Of a stretch of DNA of 64,000 nucleotides, positions 29,013 to 41,360 are shown piece after piece; position 1 is the stretch's first letter, and each line of letters begins with the position of its first letter. This DNA comes from Edwardsiella piscicida (GTDB taxonomy: Bacteria; Pseudomonadota; Gammaproteobacteria; Enterobacterales; Enterobacteriaceae). Location of the stretch: positions 1,616,318 to 1,680,317 of the forward strand of contig NZ_MPNU01000001.1 of the NCBI RefSeq assembly GCF_001896205.1. Reading direction: 5' to 3'. A model generated the notes under the pieces. That model was not told the origin of the DNA. It saw only the letters and a program-made list of their open reading frames with translations, and ran no database searches. Both the position numbers and the translations under genes were made by a program.

Positions 29013-30746
29013 TTACATACGCTCGACCGTCTTGATCCCCAGGGTGTCCAGACCGGTTTTCAGCGTACGGGCCGTCAGGGCGGCCAGCTTCAGGCGGCTG
29101 GCGCGCACGCTCTCCTCGTCGGCGTTGAGGATCGGGCAGGCCTCATAGAAGCTGGAAAACAGGCCGGCGACTTCGTACAGGTAGGCGCACATGACGTGCG
29201 GGGTTCCCTCACGCGCAACGCTCAGGATCGTCTCTTCAAACTGCATCAGGCGGGTGGCCAGCGCCTTTTCACGATCTTCCGTCAGCGTAATGGCGCCCTG
29301 CAGGGCATTTTCATCGATGCCGGCGCGCTTGAAGATGGAGGCGACGCGGGTATAGGCATACTGCATGTAAGGGGCGGTGTTGCCCTCGAAGGCCAGCATG
29401 TTGTCCCAGTCAAAGATATAGTCGGTGGTGCGGTTTTTGGAGAGATCCGCATACTTGACCGCACCGATACCGACCACTTCTACCAGCGCCTTCAGCTCGT
29501 CGCCGCTCAGCTCCGGGTTCTTGGCGGCGATCAGCTTGGCGGCGCGCTCGATGGCTTCATCCAGCAGATCGGCCAGCTTGATGGTGCCGCCGGCGCGGGT
29601 CTTGAACGGCTTGCCGTCTTTACCCAGCATCATGCCGAACATGTGGTGCTCTAGGCTGACGGAGTCCGGCACATAGCCGGCCTTGCGTACGATGGCCCAG
29701 GCCTGCATCAGGTGCTGATGCTGGCGGGAGTCGATGTAGTACAGGATACGGTTGGCGCCGAGGGTCTCATAACGGTACTTGGCGCAGGCGATATCGGTGG
29801 TGGTGTACAGGTAGCCGCCGTCCTTCTTCTGGACGATCACCCCCATCGGCTCACCTTCTTTGTTCTTGAACTCGTCCAGGAAGACGACGGTGGCGCCTTC
29901 GCTTTCGGTCGCCAGCCCTTTGGCTTTCAGATCGGCGACGATCCCCGGCAGCATCGGGTTGTACAGGCTCTCGCCCATGACGTCATCGTCGGTCAGGGTC
30001 ACGTTGAGACGGTCATAGTTGCGCTGGTTCTGACGCATGGTGATATCCACCAGCTTGCGCCACATTTCGCGGCAGTATTCATCGCCGCCCTGCAGTTTAA
30101 CCACGTAGCCGCGCGCGCGCTCGGCAAAGGCCGCGTCTTCATCGTAGTGCTTTTTGGCTTCGCGGTAGAAGGCTTCCAGATCGGCCAGCGCCATGTCGCC
30201 GGTTTTGCTGCTGCCCTGCACCTTTTCCAGGTAGGCGATCAGCATACCGAACTGGGTGCCCCAGTCGCCGACGTGGTTGGCGCGGATAACGTTGTGGCCC
30301 AGGAACTCCAGGGTGCGTACGGCGGCGTCGCCAATGATGGTGGAGCGCAGATGACCGACGTGCATCTCTTTGGCGACGTTCGGCGCGGAGTAGTCAACGA
30401 CGATGGTCTGCGGCTCGACGCGAGCCACGCCCAGGCGCGGATCGGCCAGCGCGGCATCGGCCTGCGCGGCCAGCCAGGCGGCATCGAGGAAGATATTGAT
30501 GAAACCCGGACCGGCAATCTCTACCTTGCTGGCGATCCCATCCAGCGCCAGATTGGCCACGACCTGCTCGGCGAGCTGTCGCGGAGGCAGGCCCATTTTT
30601 TTCGCCGCGGCCATAATGCCATTGGCCTGATAGTCGCCAAACTGGACTTTCGCGGAGGGACGGACCAGGGCCTCGCTGTCGGCCGGCGCACCGGCAGCAA
30701 CCAGCGCCTGCGTGACTTTATCTGAAATAATTGCCTGAATATTCAC
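29013..30746 (-). CDS. argS: Arginyl-tRNA synthetase
   Basis: 577 residues, the E. coli length. A class I synthetase: the HIGH-type motif is HVGHLRS in [19 protein letters not shown] near residue 125. The N-terminal Add1 domain occupies about residues 1-110. The C-terminal anticodon-binding domain ends in [16 protein letters not shown]. It charges tRNA-Arg. It is divergent from yecM and convergent with murJ. Confidence 0.98.
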   Translation of the reverse strand: MNIQAIISDKVTQALVAAGAPADSEALVRPSAKVQFGDYQANGIMAAAKKMGLPPRQLAEQVVANLALDGIASKVEIAGPGFINIFLDAAWLAAQADAALADPRLGVARVEPQTIVVDYSAPNVAKEMHVGHLRSTIIGDAAVRTLEFLGHNVIRANHVGDWGTQFGMLIAYLEKVQGSSKTGDMALADLEAFYREAKKHYDEDAAFAERARGYVVKLQGGDEYCREMWRKLVDITMRQNQRNYDRLNVTLTDDDVMGESLYNPMLPGIVADLKAKGLATESEGATVVFLDEFKNKEGEPMGVIVQKKDGGYLYTTTDIACAKYRYETLGANRILYYIDSRQHQHLMQAWAIVRKAGYVPDSVSLEHHMFGMMLGKDGKPFKTRAGGTIKLADLLDEAIERAAKLIAAKNPELSGDELKALVEVVGIGAVKYADLSKNRTTDYIFDWDNMLAFEGNTAPYMQYAYTRVASIFKRAGIDENALQGAITLTEDREKALATRLMQFEETILSVAREGTPHVMCAYLYEVAGLFSSFYEACPILNADEESVRASRLKLAALTARTLKTGLDTLGIKTVERM

Positions 30747-31024
30747 GGGATTACCTTAAGCTATTCGCACCGGCCGCGCGCGGCGCCGGCGTCGTGAATG
30801 TGAAAACCGAATCATGGCCGCCGGGGCATCTCACCCGGCGGAAAACAGCCGGTCATTATAGGGGAAATCGGCTCCGCCGTCAGCACCCGCCGCACCGGCA
30901 TTCTCGATGGGGCTGCGCTGGGATGGATGTTACGCGCCGGGCAGGGTAGAGTACCCGCCGCGAAGGGGCTCCGTTGGCCGTGTGCGGCGGCGAGAGGCTC
31001 CACTGGGGATGAGAGGAGAAGGGC

Positions 31025-31588
31025 ATGAACGGTTTGGCCGATATTGATGAGCTGCGTGAGCTGGCGGCGGATCTGGTGCGCTTTGAGCAGGCGCTGGCGC
31101 AGCTGGCATCGGCGCTGTCGTTGGATTTGGCGCAGTTTACGGCGGATCACATCTCGCTGCGCTGCCACCAGACGGAGACCGCCGACCGCTGGCGGCGGGG
31201 CTTTTTGCGCTGTGGGACGCTGCTGGCGGAGAATATCATCAACGGGCGCCCGATCTGCCTGTTTGATCTGGCGCAGCCGCTGCGGGTGGGGCCCTGGCGT
31301 ATCGACTGCGTGGAGCTCCCCTATCCAGGGGAAAAGCGCTACCCGCATCAGGGATGGCAGCACGTTGAGCTGGTGCTGGCGGGGCCGCCGGAGACGCTGC
31401 ACCGCCGGGCGCTGGCGCTATTGCCGGATGAGGCCCTGCTGGCGCCGGGGATCCGTCTGACCTTCAGCCATCCGCGCGGCGAGGGAGAGCGGCTGCCGAA
31501 TCCGACGCTGGCGGTCGGCGATCGGCTGACCACCTTAAAATTTCACCCCTATACCCTGCGCGAGATCGTCGCCAGCGAGCGGCGCTGA
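31025..31588 (+). CDS. yecM: VOC superfamily protein YecM
   Basis: 187 residues, preceded by gaggagaagggc. The YecM fold (vicinal oxygen chelate) is shown by AQFTADHISLRCHQTETADRW near residue 39, GWQHVELVL near residue 110 and TLKFHPYTLREIV at the end. His and Glu residues in these segments form the putative metal site. Its activity is unknown. It is adjacent to argS and cutC as in E. coli and ends 7 bases before a convergent gene. Confidence 0.9.
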   Translation: MNGLADIDELRELAADLVRFEQALAQLASALSLDLAQFTADHISLRCHQTETADRWRRGFLRCGTLLAENIINGRPICLFDLAQPLRVGPWRIDCVELPYPGEKRYPHQGWQHVELVLAGPPETLHRRALALLPDEALLAPGIRLTFSHPRGEGERLPNPTLAVGDRLTTLKFHPYTLREIVASERR

Positions 31589-31595
31589 CGGGCCT

Positions 31596-32738
31596 CTACA
31601 GCCGGGCGACGGCGTCCGCCATGCGGTCCAGCGCGCGATCCAGCAGCGCCCTGCGGCAGGCGAAGTTAAGGCGGATAAAGCGCGGCGCGCCGAAGTCGGC
31701 GCCGTCGGAGAGACCCACGCCGGCGCGTTCGAAAAACGCCTGTGGGTTGTCGACGGGAAGCTCGCTGGCGTCGATCCAGGCCAGATAGGTGCCCGCGGCG
31801 CTGACCGTGTGCAGCCCCGGTATCGCGTTGATCCGCGCCGTGACGCGATCCCGATTGGCGCGCAGGTAGTCCAGCTGCGCATCCAGCCACGGCTGGCCGT
31901 GGCGATAGGCGGCCTCGGCGGCGGCAAAGGCCAAAATATCCACCTGCGGCACGATGCCGGCGCGGGCGTCGATAAAGCGGCGGCGCAGCTCGGCGTTGGG
32001 AATGATGGCGATCGAGGCGCCGAGTCCGGCGATATTGAACGTCTTTGACGGCGCCATCAGGGTCACGCTGCGCTGGGCGGCATCGTCGCTCAGGGCGGCG
32101 ATCGGCGTGTGCCGGATGCCGGGCTCCAGCAGCAGATCGCAGTGGATCTCATCGGAGCAGATCAGCAGATCGTGGCGCTGGGCAAAGGCCAGCTGGGCCT
32201 CCAGCTCCTCACGGTGGTATACCGTGCCGCCCGGATTCTGCGGGTTACACAGCATGAGCAGGCGCTCATCGCCGCGGAGGGCCGCCTCGGCCTCGTCCAG
32301 CGAGACGACCCAGCGGCCATGGCGCAGCGCCATCGGCATCGGGGTCTGGGCTCGCCCGGCCAGGCGGGCGGACTTCATAAAAGGGGGATAGATCGGATGG
32401 GGGGCCAGGGTACTCTGCGCTGGGGTCGTCAGGGCGCGCACCGTCAGGTTGAGGCCGCAGACCAACCCGGGTAAAAAGACCAGCCAGTCGGGCTGTATCG
32501 CCCAGCGGTAGCGCTGCGCCATGCGGGCGACGAACAGCTCGATCAGGGCCGGGGGCACCATACCATAGCCAAAGACGCCGTGGGCGACCCGGGCCTGCAG
32601 CGCGTCGATCACCGCTGGAGGCGAGCGAAAGTCGCTGTCGGCCACCCAGAGCGGAATTGTGTCCTGCTCCGCATATTTACCCCATTTCTCGCTGTCACTG
32701 TGACGGCGGTCGATCACTTCATCGAAATTGAATGTCAT
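31596..32738 (-). CDS. MalY/PatB-type PLP-dependent cystathionine beta-lyase
   Basis: 380 residues, a fold-type I aminotransferase-family enzyme. The N-terminal NFDEVIDRRHSDSEKWGKY and IPLWVADSDFRSPPAV are the MalY/PatB hallmark. The PLP-anchoring Lys is in APSKTFNIAGL near residue 229, and the cofactor Asp/Tyr region is CSDEIHCDL near residue 195. The family cleaves C-S bonds in cystathionine or cysteine; MalY also has a regulatory role on MalT, but no mal genes are near. A single gene inserted between yecM and cutC relative to E. coli. Confidence 0.85.
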   Translation of the reverse strand: MTFNFDEVIDRRHSDSEKWGKYAEQDTIPLWVADSDFRSPPAVIDALQARVAHGVFGYGMVPPALIELFVARMAQRYRWAIQPDWLVFLPGLVCGLNLTVRALTTPAQSTLAPHPIYPPFMKSARLAGRAQTPMPMALRHGRWVVSLDEAEAALRGDERLLMLCNPQNPGGTVYHREELEAQLAFAQRHDLLICSDEIHCDLLLEPGIRHTPIAALSDDAAQRSVTLMAPSKTFNIAGLGASIAIIPNAELRRRFIDARAGIVPQVDILAFAAAEAAYRHGQPWLDAQLDYLRANRDRVTARINAIPGLHTVSAAGTYLAWIDASELPVDNPQAFFERAGVGLSDGADFGAPRFIRLNFACRRALLDRALDRMADAVARL

Positions 32739-32953
32739 CGCGATTATCCTTTAGTAGGCTAACTACGTCCCTGAGACTGAAACCGGTTACCGTCGGAGCG
32801 CGGCGCTCTGTCAGTCCGCGCGATTCTGCGGCGCGCATCGCGCCCGCGTCGCCTACAGAGTAGGCGAGATGCGGGGATATTCTCAATATTTGGGCTGTGG
32901 ATATGAGTATTTTTCACATCCGCACCGTTTTGGCTGTTGATTCGGAGGTTTGA

Positions 32954-33709
32954 ATGCTGACGTTAGAGGTATGCTGCTACTCCTTGGCCTGCGCCGAGAT
33001 AGCGCAGGCGGCGGGGGCAGACCGCATTGAGCTGTGCGCCAGCCAGCAGGATGGTGGGATCACCCCCAGCTACGGCACGCTGGTGGGGTGCCGGGAGCGG
33101 GTGACCGTGCCCGTGCACCCGATTATCCGGCCGCGCAGCGGCGATTTTTGCTACAGCGACAGCGAGTTTGCGCTGATGAAGTGCGATCTGGCGCTGGTGC
33201 GCGATCTGGGGTTTCCCGGTGCGGTGATCGGCCTGCTGGATGAAGAGGGGCACATTGATTTGCGCCGCATGCGCGAGCTGATGGCGCTGGCCGGTCCGAT
33301 GGCGGTGACCTTCCACCGCGCCTTCGATATGTGCGCCAATCCGCTGCTGGCGCTTTCCCAGTTGACCGATCTCGGTATTGCGCGCATTCTGACCTCAGGG
33401 CAGCAGCAGACGGCGGAGGCCGGGCTGCCGCTGCTGCGTCAGCTGCAGCAGGCCAGCCGCGGGCCGCTGATCATGGCCGGCGCCGGGGTTCGCCTCTCCA
33501 ACCTGCATAAATTCAGCGAGATTGGCCTGCAGGAGGTGCATACCTCCGCCGGTCACAGCGTGCCGTCGACGATGCGCTACCGCAAGGCGGGCGTCAGCAT
33601 GAGCCATGCGGAGAACGACGAGTTTAGCCACTACTGCGTGGACGGCGGTATGGTTGAGGCGATGAAGTCCGCGCTGCAGATGATGGAAAACGTCGGCTGC
33701 AGCGCCTGA
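32954..33709 (+). CDS. cutC: CutC family protein
   Basis: 251 residues, a TIM-barrel protein of the CutC family. Conserved segments are [24 protein letters not shown] at the start, [16 protein letters not shown] near residue 55 and [11 protein letters not shown] near residue 116. It was first linked to copper homeostasis in E. coli, but later work attributes that phenotype to other causes, so the role is uncertain. The upstream gap of 215 bases has no other gene. Confidence 0.94.
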   Translation: MLTLEVCCYSLACAEIAQAAGADRIELCASQQDGGITPSYGTLVGCRERVTVPVHPIIRPRSGDFCYSDSEFALMKCDLALVRDLGFPGAVIGLLDEEGHIDLRRMRELMALAGPMAVTFHRAFDMCANPLLALSQLTDLGIARILTSGQQQTAEAGLPLLRQLQQASRGPLIMAGAGVRLSNLHKFSEIGLQEVHTSAGHSVPSTMRYRKAGVSMSHAENDEFSHYCVDGGMVEAMKSALQMMENVGCSA

Positions 33710-33769
33710 AGAACCGGTCTCCAGTAGAAGTAAGTACGACCTTGTAGCGGAGGGTTCGCTAAAAAGTAC

Positions 33770-33802
33770 GGCCCCATACCTCGCTGGTTGGGGCCCTTTT
33801 TT
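33770..33802. terminator. Intrinsic terminator between cutC and cmoB
   Basis: A G/C stem (ggcccc/ggggcc extended inward by acc/ggt) is followed by a T run on the plus strand at 33796-33802, between the convergent genes cutC and cmoB. Confidence 0.75.
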
Positions 33803-33815
33803 ATGGCGCGGGCGC

Positions 33816-35590
<1,775 letters not shown>

Positions 35591-35825
35591 CTAGCAGATA
35601 ATACCCTCCGACGGCTATGCGCCATTTCGTCCAGCGCGCACTCTGTCAGCGCCGCGCCGAGCGCTGTATACTCTGCGCGCAGTCGCATCTGCTAGCATGG
35701 AATTTGCCTTGATTGCAATAGTGTCGAGTGATACAAAGCTCGACGCGTTGTAAACAAAATAATACGATACGCCACGGAGACCGCAGTTAATTCAGTTGCC
35801 ATGACGCTATCGCACAGAGGAAAAA

Positions 35826-37193
35826 ATGGGCGATTCGCAGCACACCAGCACTACTCTTGAGAGAGGGTTAAAAAACCGGCATATTCAACTGATCGCCCTG
35901 GGCGGCGCAGTGGGCACCGGTCTGTTTCTGGGGATCGGCCCGGCCATTCAGCTGGCCGGACCGGCGGTTTTACTGGGCTATGCCATCGGCGGCGCCATCG
36001 CGTTTCTGATCATGCGCCAGCTGGGGGAGATGGTGGTACAGGAGCCGGTTGCCGGTTCGTTTGCCCATTTTGCCCATAAATATTGGGGGCCGTTTGCCGG
36101 TTTTGTCTCCGGCTGGAACTATTGGGTCATGTTCGTGCTGGTCGGTATGGCCGAGCTGACCGCGGCCGGTATCTATATGCAGTACTGGTGGCCGGATGTG
36201 CCGACCTGGATATGGGCCAGCCTGTTCTTTGTCCTGATCAACGCGCTGAATATGGTGAACGTGCGTCTGTACGGTGAAACCGAGTTCTGGTTCGCCCTGA
36301 TCAAGGTGGCGGCGATCCTGGGGATGATCGTATTCGGCAGCTGGCTGCTGCTGTCCGGCGATGCGGGGCCTCAGGCCGGGGTCGCGAATCTGTGGGCGCA
36401 CGGCGGCTTTTTACCGCACGGCTGGGGGGGACTGATCATGGCGATGGCGGTGATTATGTTCTCCTTCGGCGGTCTTGAGCTGATCGGGATCACCGCCGCG
36501 GAGGCCAGCGAGCCGGAGAAGAGCATTCCCAAGGCAACCAATCAGGTGGTCTACCGTATCCTGATCTTTTATATCGGCTCCCTGCTGGTGCTGCTGGCCT
36601 TGTACCCCTGGTCGCAGATCGGCGCCAGCAGCAGTCCGTTTGTGATGATCTTCCACCACCTGAACAGCAACACGGTGGCGGCGGTATTGAACGTGGTGAT
36701 CCTGACCGCCGCGCTGTCGGTATACAACAGCTGCGTCTACTCCAATAGCCGTATGCTGTACGGGCTGTCGCTGCAGGGCAATGCGCCGCGCCGCCTGACT
36801 CGGGTCAATCGTCGCGGGATCCCGGTGTGGTCGCTCGGCCTTTCGGGGCTGACGACCTCGCTGGTGATCCTGATTAACTATCTGATGCCGGGCAAGGCGT
36901 TCGAACTACTGATGGCGCTGGTGGTTTCTACGCTGGTGATCAACTGGGTGATGATCTGCATGGCGCACCTGAAGTTCAAGGCGGCGCTGGATCGTCTGGG
37001 CGTGACGACGCGATTTCGCGCGCTGTGGTATCCCTATGGTAACTACCTGTGCCTGGCGTTTCTTGGCCTGATCTTGGTGATTATGGTGCTGACGCCGGGG
37101 ATCCGGGTATCGGTACTGCTGCTGCCGCTGTGGCTGGGCGTGCTGTGGGGCGGGTTCTGCCTGGCGCGGATGCGCCGCGGGAGATCGGCGTAG
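35826..37193 (+). CDS. pheP: Phenylalanine permease (APC family)
   Basis: 455 residues with 12 hydrophobic helices. The amino-acid permease signature GGAVGTGLFLGIGPAIQLAG near residue 28 and WNYWVMFVLVGMAELTAAGI near residue 98 match E. coli PheP better than AroP (GIGPAIQ and VMFVLVGMAELTAAGIYMQYW are PheP-like). It is an inner-membrane proton symporter for phenylalanine and possibly other aromatic amino acids. It replaces the usual cmoA neighbour in E. coli, so this joining of cmoBA with pheP is specific to this lineage. A good aggaaaaa ribosome site precedes the ATG. Confidence 0.88.
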   Translation: MGDSQHTSTTLERGLKNRHIQLIALGGAVGTGLFLGIGPAIQLAGPAVLLGYAIGGAIAFLIMRQLGEMVVQEPVAGSFAHFAHKYWGPFAGFVSGWNYWVMFVLVGMAELTAAGIYMQYWWPDVPTWIWASLFFVLINALNMVNVRLYGETEFWFALIKVAAILGMIVFGSWLLLSGDAGPQAGVANLWAHGGFLPHGWGGLIMAMAVIMFSFGGLELIGITAAEASEPEKSIPKATNQVVYRILIFYIGSLLVLLALYPWSQIGASSSPFVMIFHHLNSNTVAAVLNVVILTAALSVYNSCVYSNSRMLYGLSLQGNAPRRLTRVNRRGIPVWSLGLSGLTTSLVILINYLMPGKAFELLMALVVSTLVINWVMICMAHLKFKAALDRLGVTTRFRALWYPYGNYLCLAFLGLILVIMVLTPGIRVSVLLLPLWLGVLWGGFCLARMRRGRSA

Positions 37194-37207
37194 CGTTACG
37201 TTCGGTA

Positions 37208-37232
37208 AGGCGACCCGCGCGGCGGGCCGCCT
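37208..37232. terminator. Hairpin between pheP and yecN
   Basis: An 11-bp stem with one mismatch (aggcgacccgc/gcgggccgcct) lies between two convergent genes. The T tracts on either side are short, so termination strength is doubtful. Confidence 0.4.
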
Positions 37233-37238
37233 ATCGGT

Positions 37239-37637
37239 TTAATCACCGGTCTGCAGCAGCTGTCCCCAGGGCAGATAGTAGAGATTGGCCACCACCATCA
37301 GCAGCAGCGACAGATAGGTGGCGCTCATGCCGGAGCGGCGCCACTGCATTTCATGCTGACGCAGGCCCCAGGCGTGCATCAGGCGCCCGAGGATCAGCAG
37401 TACACCGCACAGGTGGACCATCCACACCCGTGCGCCGTTCATCTCCATCATCACCAGCAGTATGGCGGCGATAGGGATGTACTCCACGGCGTTGCCGTGA
37501 ATACGGATGGCGGTCTGCAGCTCATAAAAGCCCCCGTCGCCATAGCTGACGCGGTAAAGCATACGCAGACGAACCACCTGCCAGGAAAACGTCACTAACA
37601 ACAGTGCGCCGAGCACCACATAGAGCGCGCTTACCAT
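37239..37637 (-). CDS. yecN: MAPEG family membrane protein YecN
   Basis: 132 residues from the ATG at 37635-37637, matching E. coli MVSALY; nine upstream codons are not conserved. Four membrane helices and the MAPEG signature RIHGNAVEYIPIAAILLVMMEMNGA near residue 42. MAPEG enzymes in general act in glutathione and eicosanoid chemistry, but the bacterial protein's activity is unknown. Confidence 0.9.
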   Translation of the reverse strand: MVSALYVVLGALLLVTFSWQVVRLRMLYRVSYGDGGFYELQTAIRIHGNAVEYIPIAAILLVMMEMNGARVWMVHLCGVLLILGRLMHAWGLRQHEMQWRRSGMSATYLSLLLMVVANLYYLPWGQLLQTGD

Positions 37638-37768
37638 TCTTTTTAGCTCCATTGCCTGAATCATATTGGCCTGTAAATGATAGCCGTAGGCCGGCGGAAT
37701 GTCCTGCGTAATCTGTTGAGTATTGTCATTTTTTCAGACGATTGCTCCAGCGCTTGTGCGATGTGGGA

Positions 37769-38590
37769 TCAAAATAGGGCCGTCTGCAGCGGCCAGTCCG
37801 GGCGCGGCGGTAGCCCGTCGATAGCGGCCTGGGACAGGGCATTCCACAGGAACTGCGCCTGCTGCGGCGCATCGCGGCAGTCCGGCGTATGGATAAACAG
37901 GTAGGGGGTAGTCTCCCGGCTCCAGGCCTGCAGGCGCGGCAGCCACGGCTGCAGCCAGCGCAGATTATCCTCGGGGCTGTCCCCGCCGACAAAGCGCACC
38001 ATCGGTGCGTCGGCGGTTATCAGCGCGTGCGCCGGCAGGTGCGGCTTTTTACGCTGGGCCTCGCGTACGGCGTGGCTGTGGGGCAGGGCGTGGTGTACCG
38101 GCCGGCTGTCGAGGAGAACCCGATTGACCGCGCGCTGCCGCAGGCCGCGGTTAAGCTCGCGCTCGGCGTCGCCTTTAGCGAAGAAGGCCGGGTGGCGTAC
38201 CTCGACGCCGTAGCGATAGCCGCGCGGCAGCGCGTCGAGAAATGCCCATAGGCGCGAGAGATGCTCGGGACCACAGGCGGCCGGCAGCTGTAGCCAAAGT
38301 TGCCCCAGCCGCTGATCCAGTGGTTGCAGCGCGCGGTAAAAAGCGCCAATCTGTTGATCGCAGTGCAGGAGCGCCGCCTGATGGCTGATGGCGGACGGAA
38401 ACTTAAAGCAGAATCGGAACCCGTCATGGGTCATATCGCGCCAGCGGCGTACCAGCGCCGGCGTAGGCAGGGCGTAAAACGTGGTGTTGCCTTCCACGCA
38501 GTTAAAGTGGCGGCTATAGTCGGCCAGGTCATGCAGGCCTATCTTTGCCCACGCCGCGTGTTGCCACTGCGGCAGCCCCAGGTAGAACAT
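37769..38590 (-). CDS. yecE: DUF72 family protein YecE
   Basis: 273 residues from the ATG at 38588-38590, aligning with E. coli MIYIGLPQWSHPKW. DUF72 proteins have a TIM-barrel-like fold; HFNCVEGNTTFYALP, RFCFKFPSAISHQAAL, LWLQLPAACGPEHL and YGVEVRHPAFF are the conserved blocks. The activity is not established. yecN follows about 130 bases downstream. The extra 16 codons upstream of the start lack conservation. Confidence 0.92.
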   Translation of the reverse strand: MFYLGLPQWQHAAWAKIGLHDLADYSRHFNCVEGNTTFYALPTPALVRRWRDMTHDGFRFCFKFPSAISHQAALLHCDQQIGAFYRALQPLDQRLGQLWLQLPAACGPEHLSRLWAFLDALPRGYRYGVEVRHPAFFAKGDAERELNRGLRQRAVNRVLLDSRPVHHALPHSHAVREAQRKKPHLPAHALITADAPMVRFVGGDSPEDNLRWLQPWLPRLQAWSRETTPYLFIHTPDCRDAPQQAQFLWNALSQAAIDGLPPRPDWPLQTALF

Positions 38591-38760
38591 GGCGTACTCC
38601 GTGGTGATGGTTGGTAAAATATAACATAAACATAACAACTTAGGCAGAGGATGTCAGATGGCGAGAAACAGTGCAAAGTGCGCGCGCGCTCTTATCGCAG
38701 CGGGGAATTTCCAGTATAATAGCCCCCTTTTTTCACCAAGCATGTAAATCCGCCCGAGCT

Positions 38761-39027
38761 ATGCCGATCTACGAATACGTTTGTAGCGACTGCAATCATC
38801 ATCTAGAGAAATTGCAAAAAATGTCCGATGCACCGCTGGTTGATTGCCCGGCGTGCGGTCATCCTGCCCTGAAAAAACAGATTTCAGCCGCTGGTTTCCA
38901 GCTAAAGGGGACCGGCTGGTACGCGACCGACTTTAAGCCACGTACCGACAAAACACCGTCTTCAACAGAGCGCTGCGCAGGCAGCTCGTGTCCGGCCGGT
39001 TGTCCGGGCGCGGCGTCGGCAAAATAA
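38761..39027 (+). CDS. FmdB-like zinc-ribbon protein
   Basis: 88 residues starting [20 protein letters not shown]. Two Cys pairs, CSDC near residue 8-11 and CPAC near residue 33-36, make a zinc ribbon typical of the FmdB regulatory-protein family, followed by an [12 protein letters not shown] segment and a Cys-rich tail ([10 protein letters not shown]). Such genes commonly sit just upstream of aspS in Yersinia and related genera, as here with a gap of 25 bases, so it is probably cotranscribed. Its role is unknown. Codons from 38671 to 38760 are in frame but unlike the family, so the start at 38761 is preferred. Confidence 0.9.
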   Translation: MPIYEYVCSDCNHHLEKLQKMSDAPLVDCPACGHPALKKQISAAGFQLKGTGWYATDFKPRTDKTPSSTERCAGSSCPAGCPGAASAK

Positions 39028-39052
39028 ATTAAGAAAGCCAAAGGATATCGTT

Positions 39053-40828
39053 ATGCGTACTAATTATTGCGGGCAGTTGAATCTGTCCCATGTGGGCCAG
39101 GAAGTGACCCTGTGCGGTTGGGTACACCGCCGCCGTGATTTGGGCGGTCTGATCTTTATCGATCTGCGCGACCGCGAAGGGGTGGTTCAGGTGTTCTTCG
39201 ATCCGGATCATCAGGATGCTTTCCGCCAGGCCTCTGAGCTGCGTAACGAGTTTTGCGTGCAGATCACCGGCACCGTGCGTGCGCGCCCGGAGAGTCAGCG
39301 TAACCGGGATATGTCCACCGGGGATATCGAGGTCTTCGGCAACGGTCTGAACATCATCAACCGTGCTGAGCCGCTGCCGCTGGACTTTAACCAGACCAAC
39401 AGCGAAGAGAACCGTCTCAAGTATCGCTATCTGGATCTGCGTCGCCCGGAGATGGCCGAGCGTCTGAAGACCCGCGCCAAAATTACCGCCTTCGTGCGCC
39501 GCTTTATGGACGGACACGGCTTTCTGGATATCGAAACGCCGATGCTGACCAAGGCGACGCCGGAGGGCGCCCGCGATTACCTGGTGCCGAGCCGAGTGCA
39601 TAAAGGCAAATTTTATGCGCTGCCGCAGTCGCCTCAGCTGTTTAAACAGCTGCTGATGATGTCCGGCTTTGACCGCTACTATCAGATAGTGAAGTGCTTC
39701 CGCGACGAAGATCTGCGCGCAGACCGTCAGCCAGAGTTCACCCAGATCGATGTGGAGACCTCTTTCATGAGCGCCGAGCAGGTGCGTGAGATCATGGAAG
39801 CGCTGGCCCGCGCGCTGTGGATGGAGATCAAAGGGGTTGATCTGGGCGACTTCCCGGTGATGACCTTTGCGGAGGCGATGCGCCGCTTCGGCTCAGATAA
39901 ACCGGACCTGCGTAACCCGCTGGAGCTGGTCGACGTGGCCGATCTGGTTAAAAACGTAGACTTTAAGGTCTTCTCCGGCCCGGCTAACGATGCCAAAGGG
40001 CGGGTGATCGCGCTGCGCGTACCGGGCGGGGCGACCCTGACCCGTAAGAATATCGATGAGTACGGTCAGTTTGTCGGCATCTATGGCGCCAAAGGGCTCG
40101 CCTGGATGAAGGTCAACGATCGCGCCGCCGGTATGGAGGGCGTGCAAAGCCCTATCGCCAAGTTCCTTAATGATGAGGTGCTGGAGGCCATTCTGGCGCG
40201 CAGCGGCGCGCAGAGCGGCGATATCATCTTCTTCGGCGCCGACAGCGCCAAGGTAGCGACCGATGCCATGGGCGCGCTGCGTCTGAAGGTGGGGCGCGAT
40301 CTGCAGCTGACCGACGAGTCACGCTGGGCCCCGCTGTGGGTGGTCGATTTCCCGATGTTCGAAGAGGACGGCGAAGGCGGTCTGGCCGCGATGCACCACC
40401 CGTTCACCTCGCCGCGCGATATCAGCCCGGAGGCGCTGAAGGCCAATCCGGTCGGCGCCATCGCCAACGCCTACGATATGGTGATGAATGGCTATGAGGT
40501 GGGCGGCGGCTCCGTGCGTATTCACAGCGGCGCCATGCAGTCTGCGGTCTTCGATATTCTGGGGATCAACGAGCAGGAGCAGCGCGAGAAGTTCGGCTTC
40601 CTGCTGGATGCGCTGAAGTTCGGCACCCCGCCGCACGCCGGCCTGGCGTTTGGCCTGGATCGTCTGGTGATGCTGCTGACCGGTACGGAGAATATCCGCG
40701 ACGTGATCGCATTCCCGAAAACCACGGCGGCGGCCTGTCCGCTGACCGACGCCCCGAGCCGCGCCAACCCAGCGTCGCTGCAGGAGTTGTCCATCGCCGT
40801 CTGCGCCAAACAGGGCAGCGACGAGTAA
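39053..40828 (+). CDS. aspS: Aspartyl-tRNA synthetase
   Basis: 591 residues, bacterial-type AspRS. An N-terminal OB-fold anticodon-binding domain (about 1-110, with [20 protein letters not shown]), a class II catalytic core with motif 2 in [20 protein letters not shown] near residue 205 and motif 3 in [11 protein letters not shown] near residue 530, and an inserted GAD domain (about 290-420). It charges tRNA-Asp. The stop TAA at 40826-40828 shares its last base with the nudB ATG, showing tight coupling. Confidence 0.98.
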   Translation: MRTNYCGQLNLSHVGQEVTLCGWVHRRRDLGGLIFIDLRDREGVVQVFFDPDHQDAFRQASELRNEFCVQITGTVRARPESQRNRDMSTGDIEVFGNGLNIINRAEPLPLDFNQTNSEENRLKYRYLDLRRPEMAERLKTRAKITAFVRRFMDGHGFLDIETPMLTKATPEGARDYLVPSRVHKGKFYALPQSPQLFKQLLMMSGFDRYYQIVKCFRDEDLRADRQPEFTQIDVETSFMSAEQVREIMEALARALWMEIKGVDLGDFPVMTFAEAMRRFGSDKPDLRNPLELVDVADLVKNVDFKVFSGPANDAKGRVIALRVPGGATLTRKNIDEYGQFVGIYGAKGLAWMKVNDRAAGMEGVQSPIAKFLNDEVLEAILARSGAQSGDIIFFGADSAKVATDAMGALRLKVGRDLQLTDESRWAPLWVVDFPMFEEDGEGGLAAMHHPFTSPRDISPEALKANPVGAIANAYDMVMNGYEVGGGSVRIHSGAMQSAVFDILGINEQEQREKFGFLLDALKFGTPPHAGLAFGLDRLVMLLTGTENIRDVIAFPKTTAAACPLTDAPSRANPASLQELSIAVCAKQGSDE

Positions 40829-41262
40829 TGGCCTATAAGCGTCCGGAATCCATCCTGGTGGTGATCTATGCCCGCCAGGGGGGACGGGTGCTGATGTTGC
40901 AGCGGCGCGACGATCCCGATTTCTGGCAGTCGGTAACCGGCAGCCTGGAAACGGGAGAGTCGCCGTCGCAGGCCGCGCAGCGTGAAGTAAAGGAAGAAGT
41001 GGGTATCGACATCGTCAAGGAGCATTTGACGCTGACGGACTGCCAGCGCTGCGTGGAGTTTGAACTGTTTGCGCACCTGCGCCATCGCTATGCGCCCGGC
41101 GTAACGCGTAACCTAGAGCATTGGTTCTGTCTGGTCATCCCCGCGGAGCGGGCGATCCCGCTCAGCGAACATCTGGCCTACCGTTGGCTGGATGCCGCAG
41201 GCGCGGCCGGACTGACCAAGTCCTGGAGTAATCGGCAGGCGATCGAACAGTTCGTACCTTGA
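40828..41262 (+). CDS. nudB: Dihydroneopterin triphosphate diphosphatase (Nudix)
   Basis: 144 residues. The Nudix box is [20 protein letters not shown] at about residues 37-56, continuing VGID, with the expected G-x5-E-x7-REVxEExG pattern. In E. coli NudB removes pyrophosphate from dihydroneopterin triphosphate in folate synthesis. It starts one base inside the aspS stop codon and precedes yebC, the same order as E. coli. Confidence 0.95.
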
Positions 41263-41360
41263 TTACGTGCCTGTACGGGCGGCCATGCTGGCCGCTCGCA
41301 TTGATTACAGGCGTGCATATTGACTATTTTAGGGCCTTTGCGCCTTTAGCGGAGATTTAT

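Noticed and set aside
35755-35780. Possible TyrR box (ttgtaaacaaaataatac) upstream of pheP
   Set aside because: Only the TGTAAA half fits; the TTTACA half is absent, and E. coli pheP is not a clear TyrR target.
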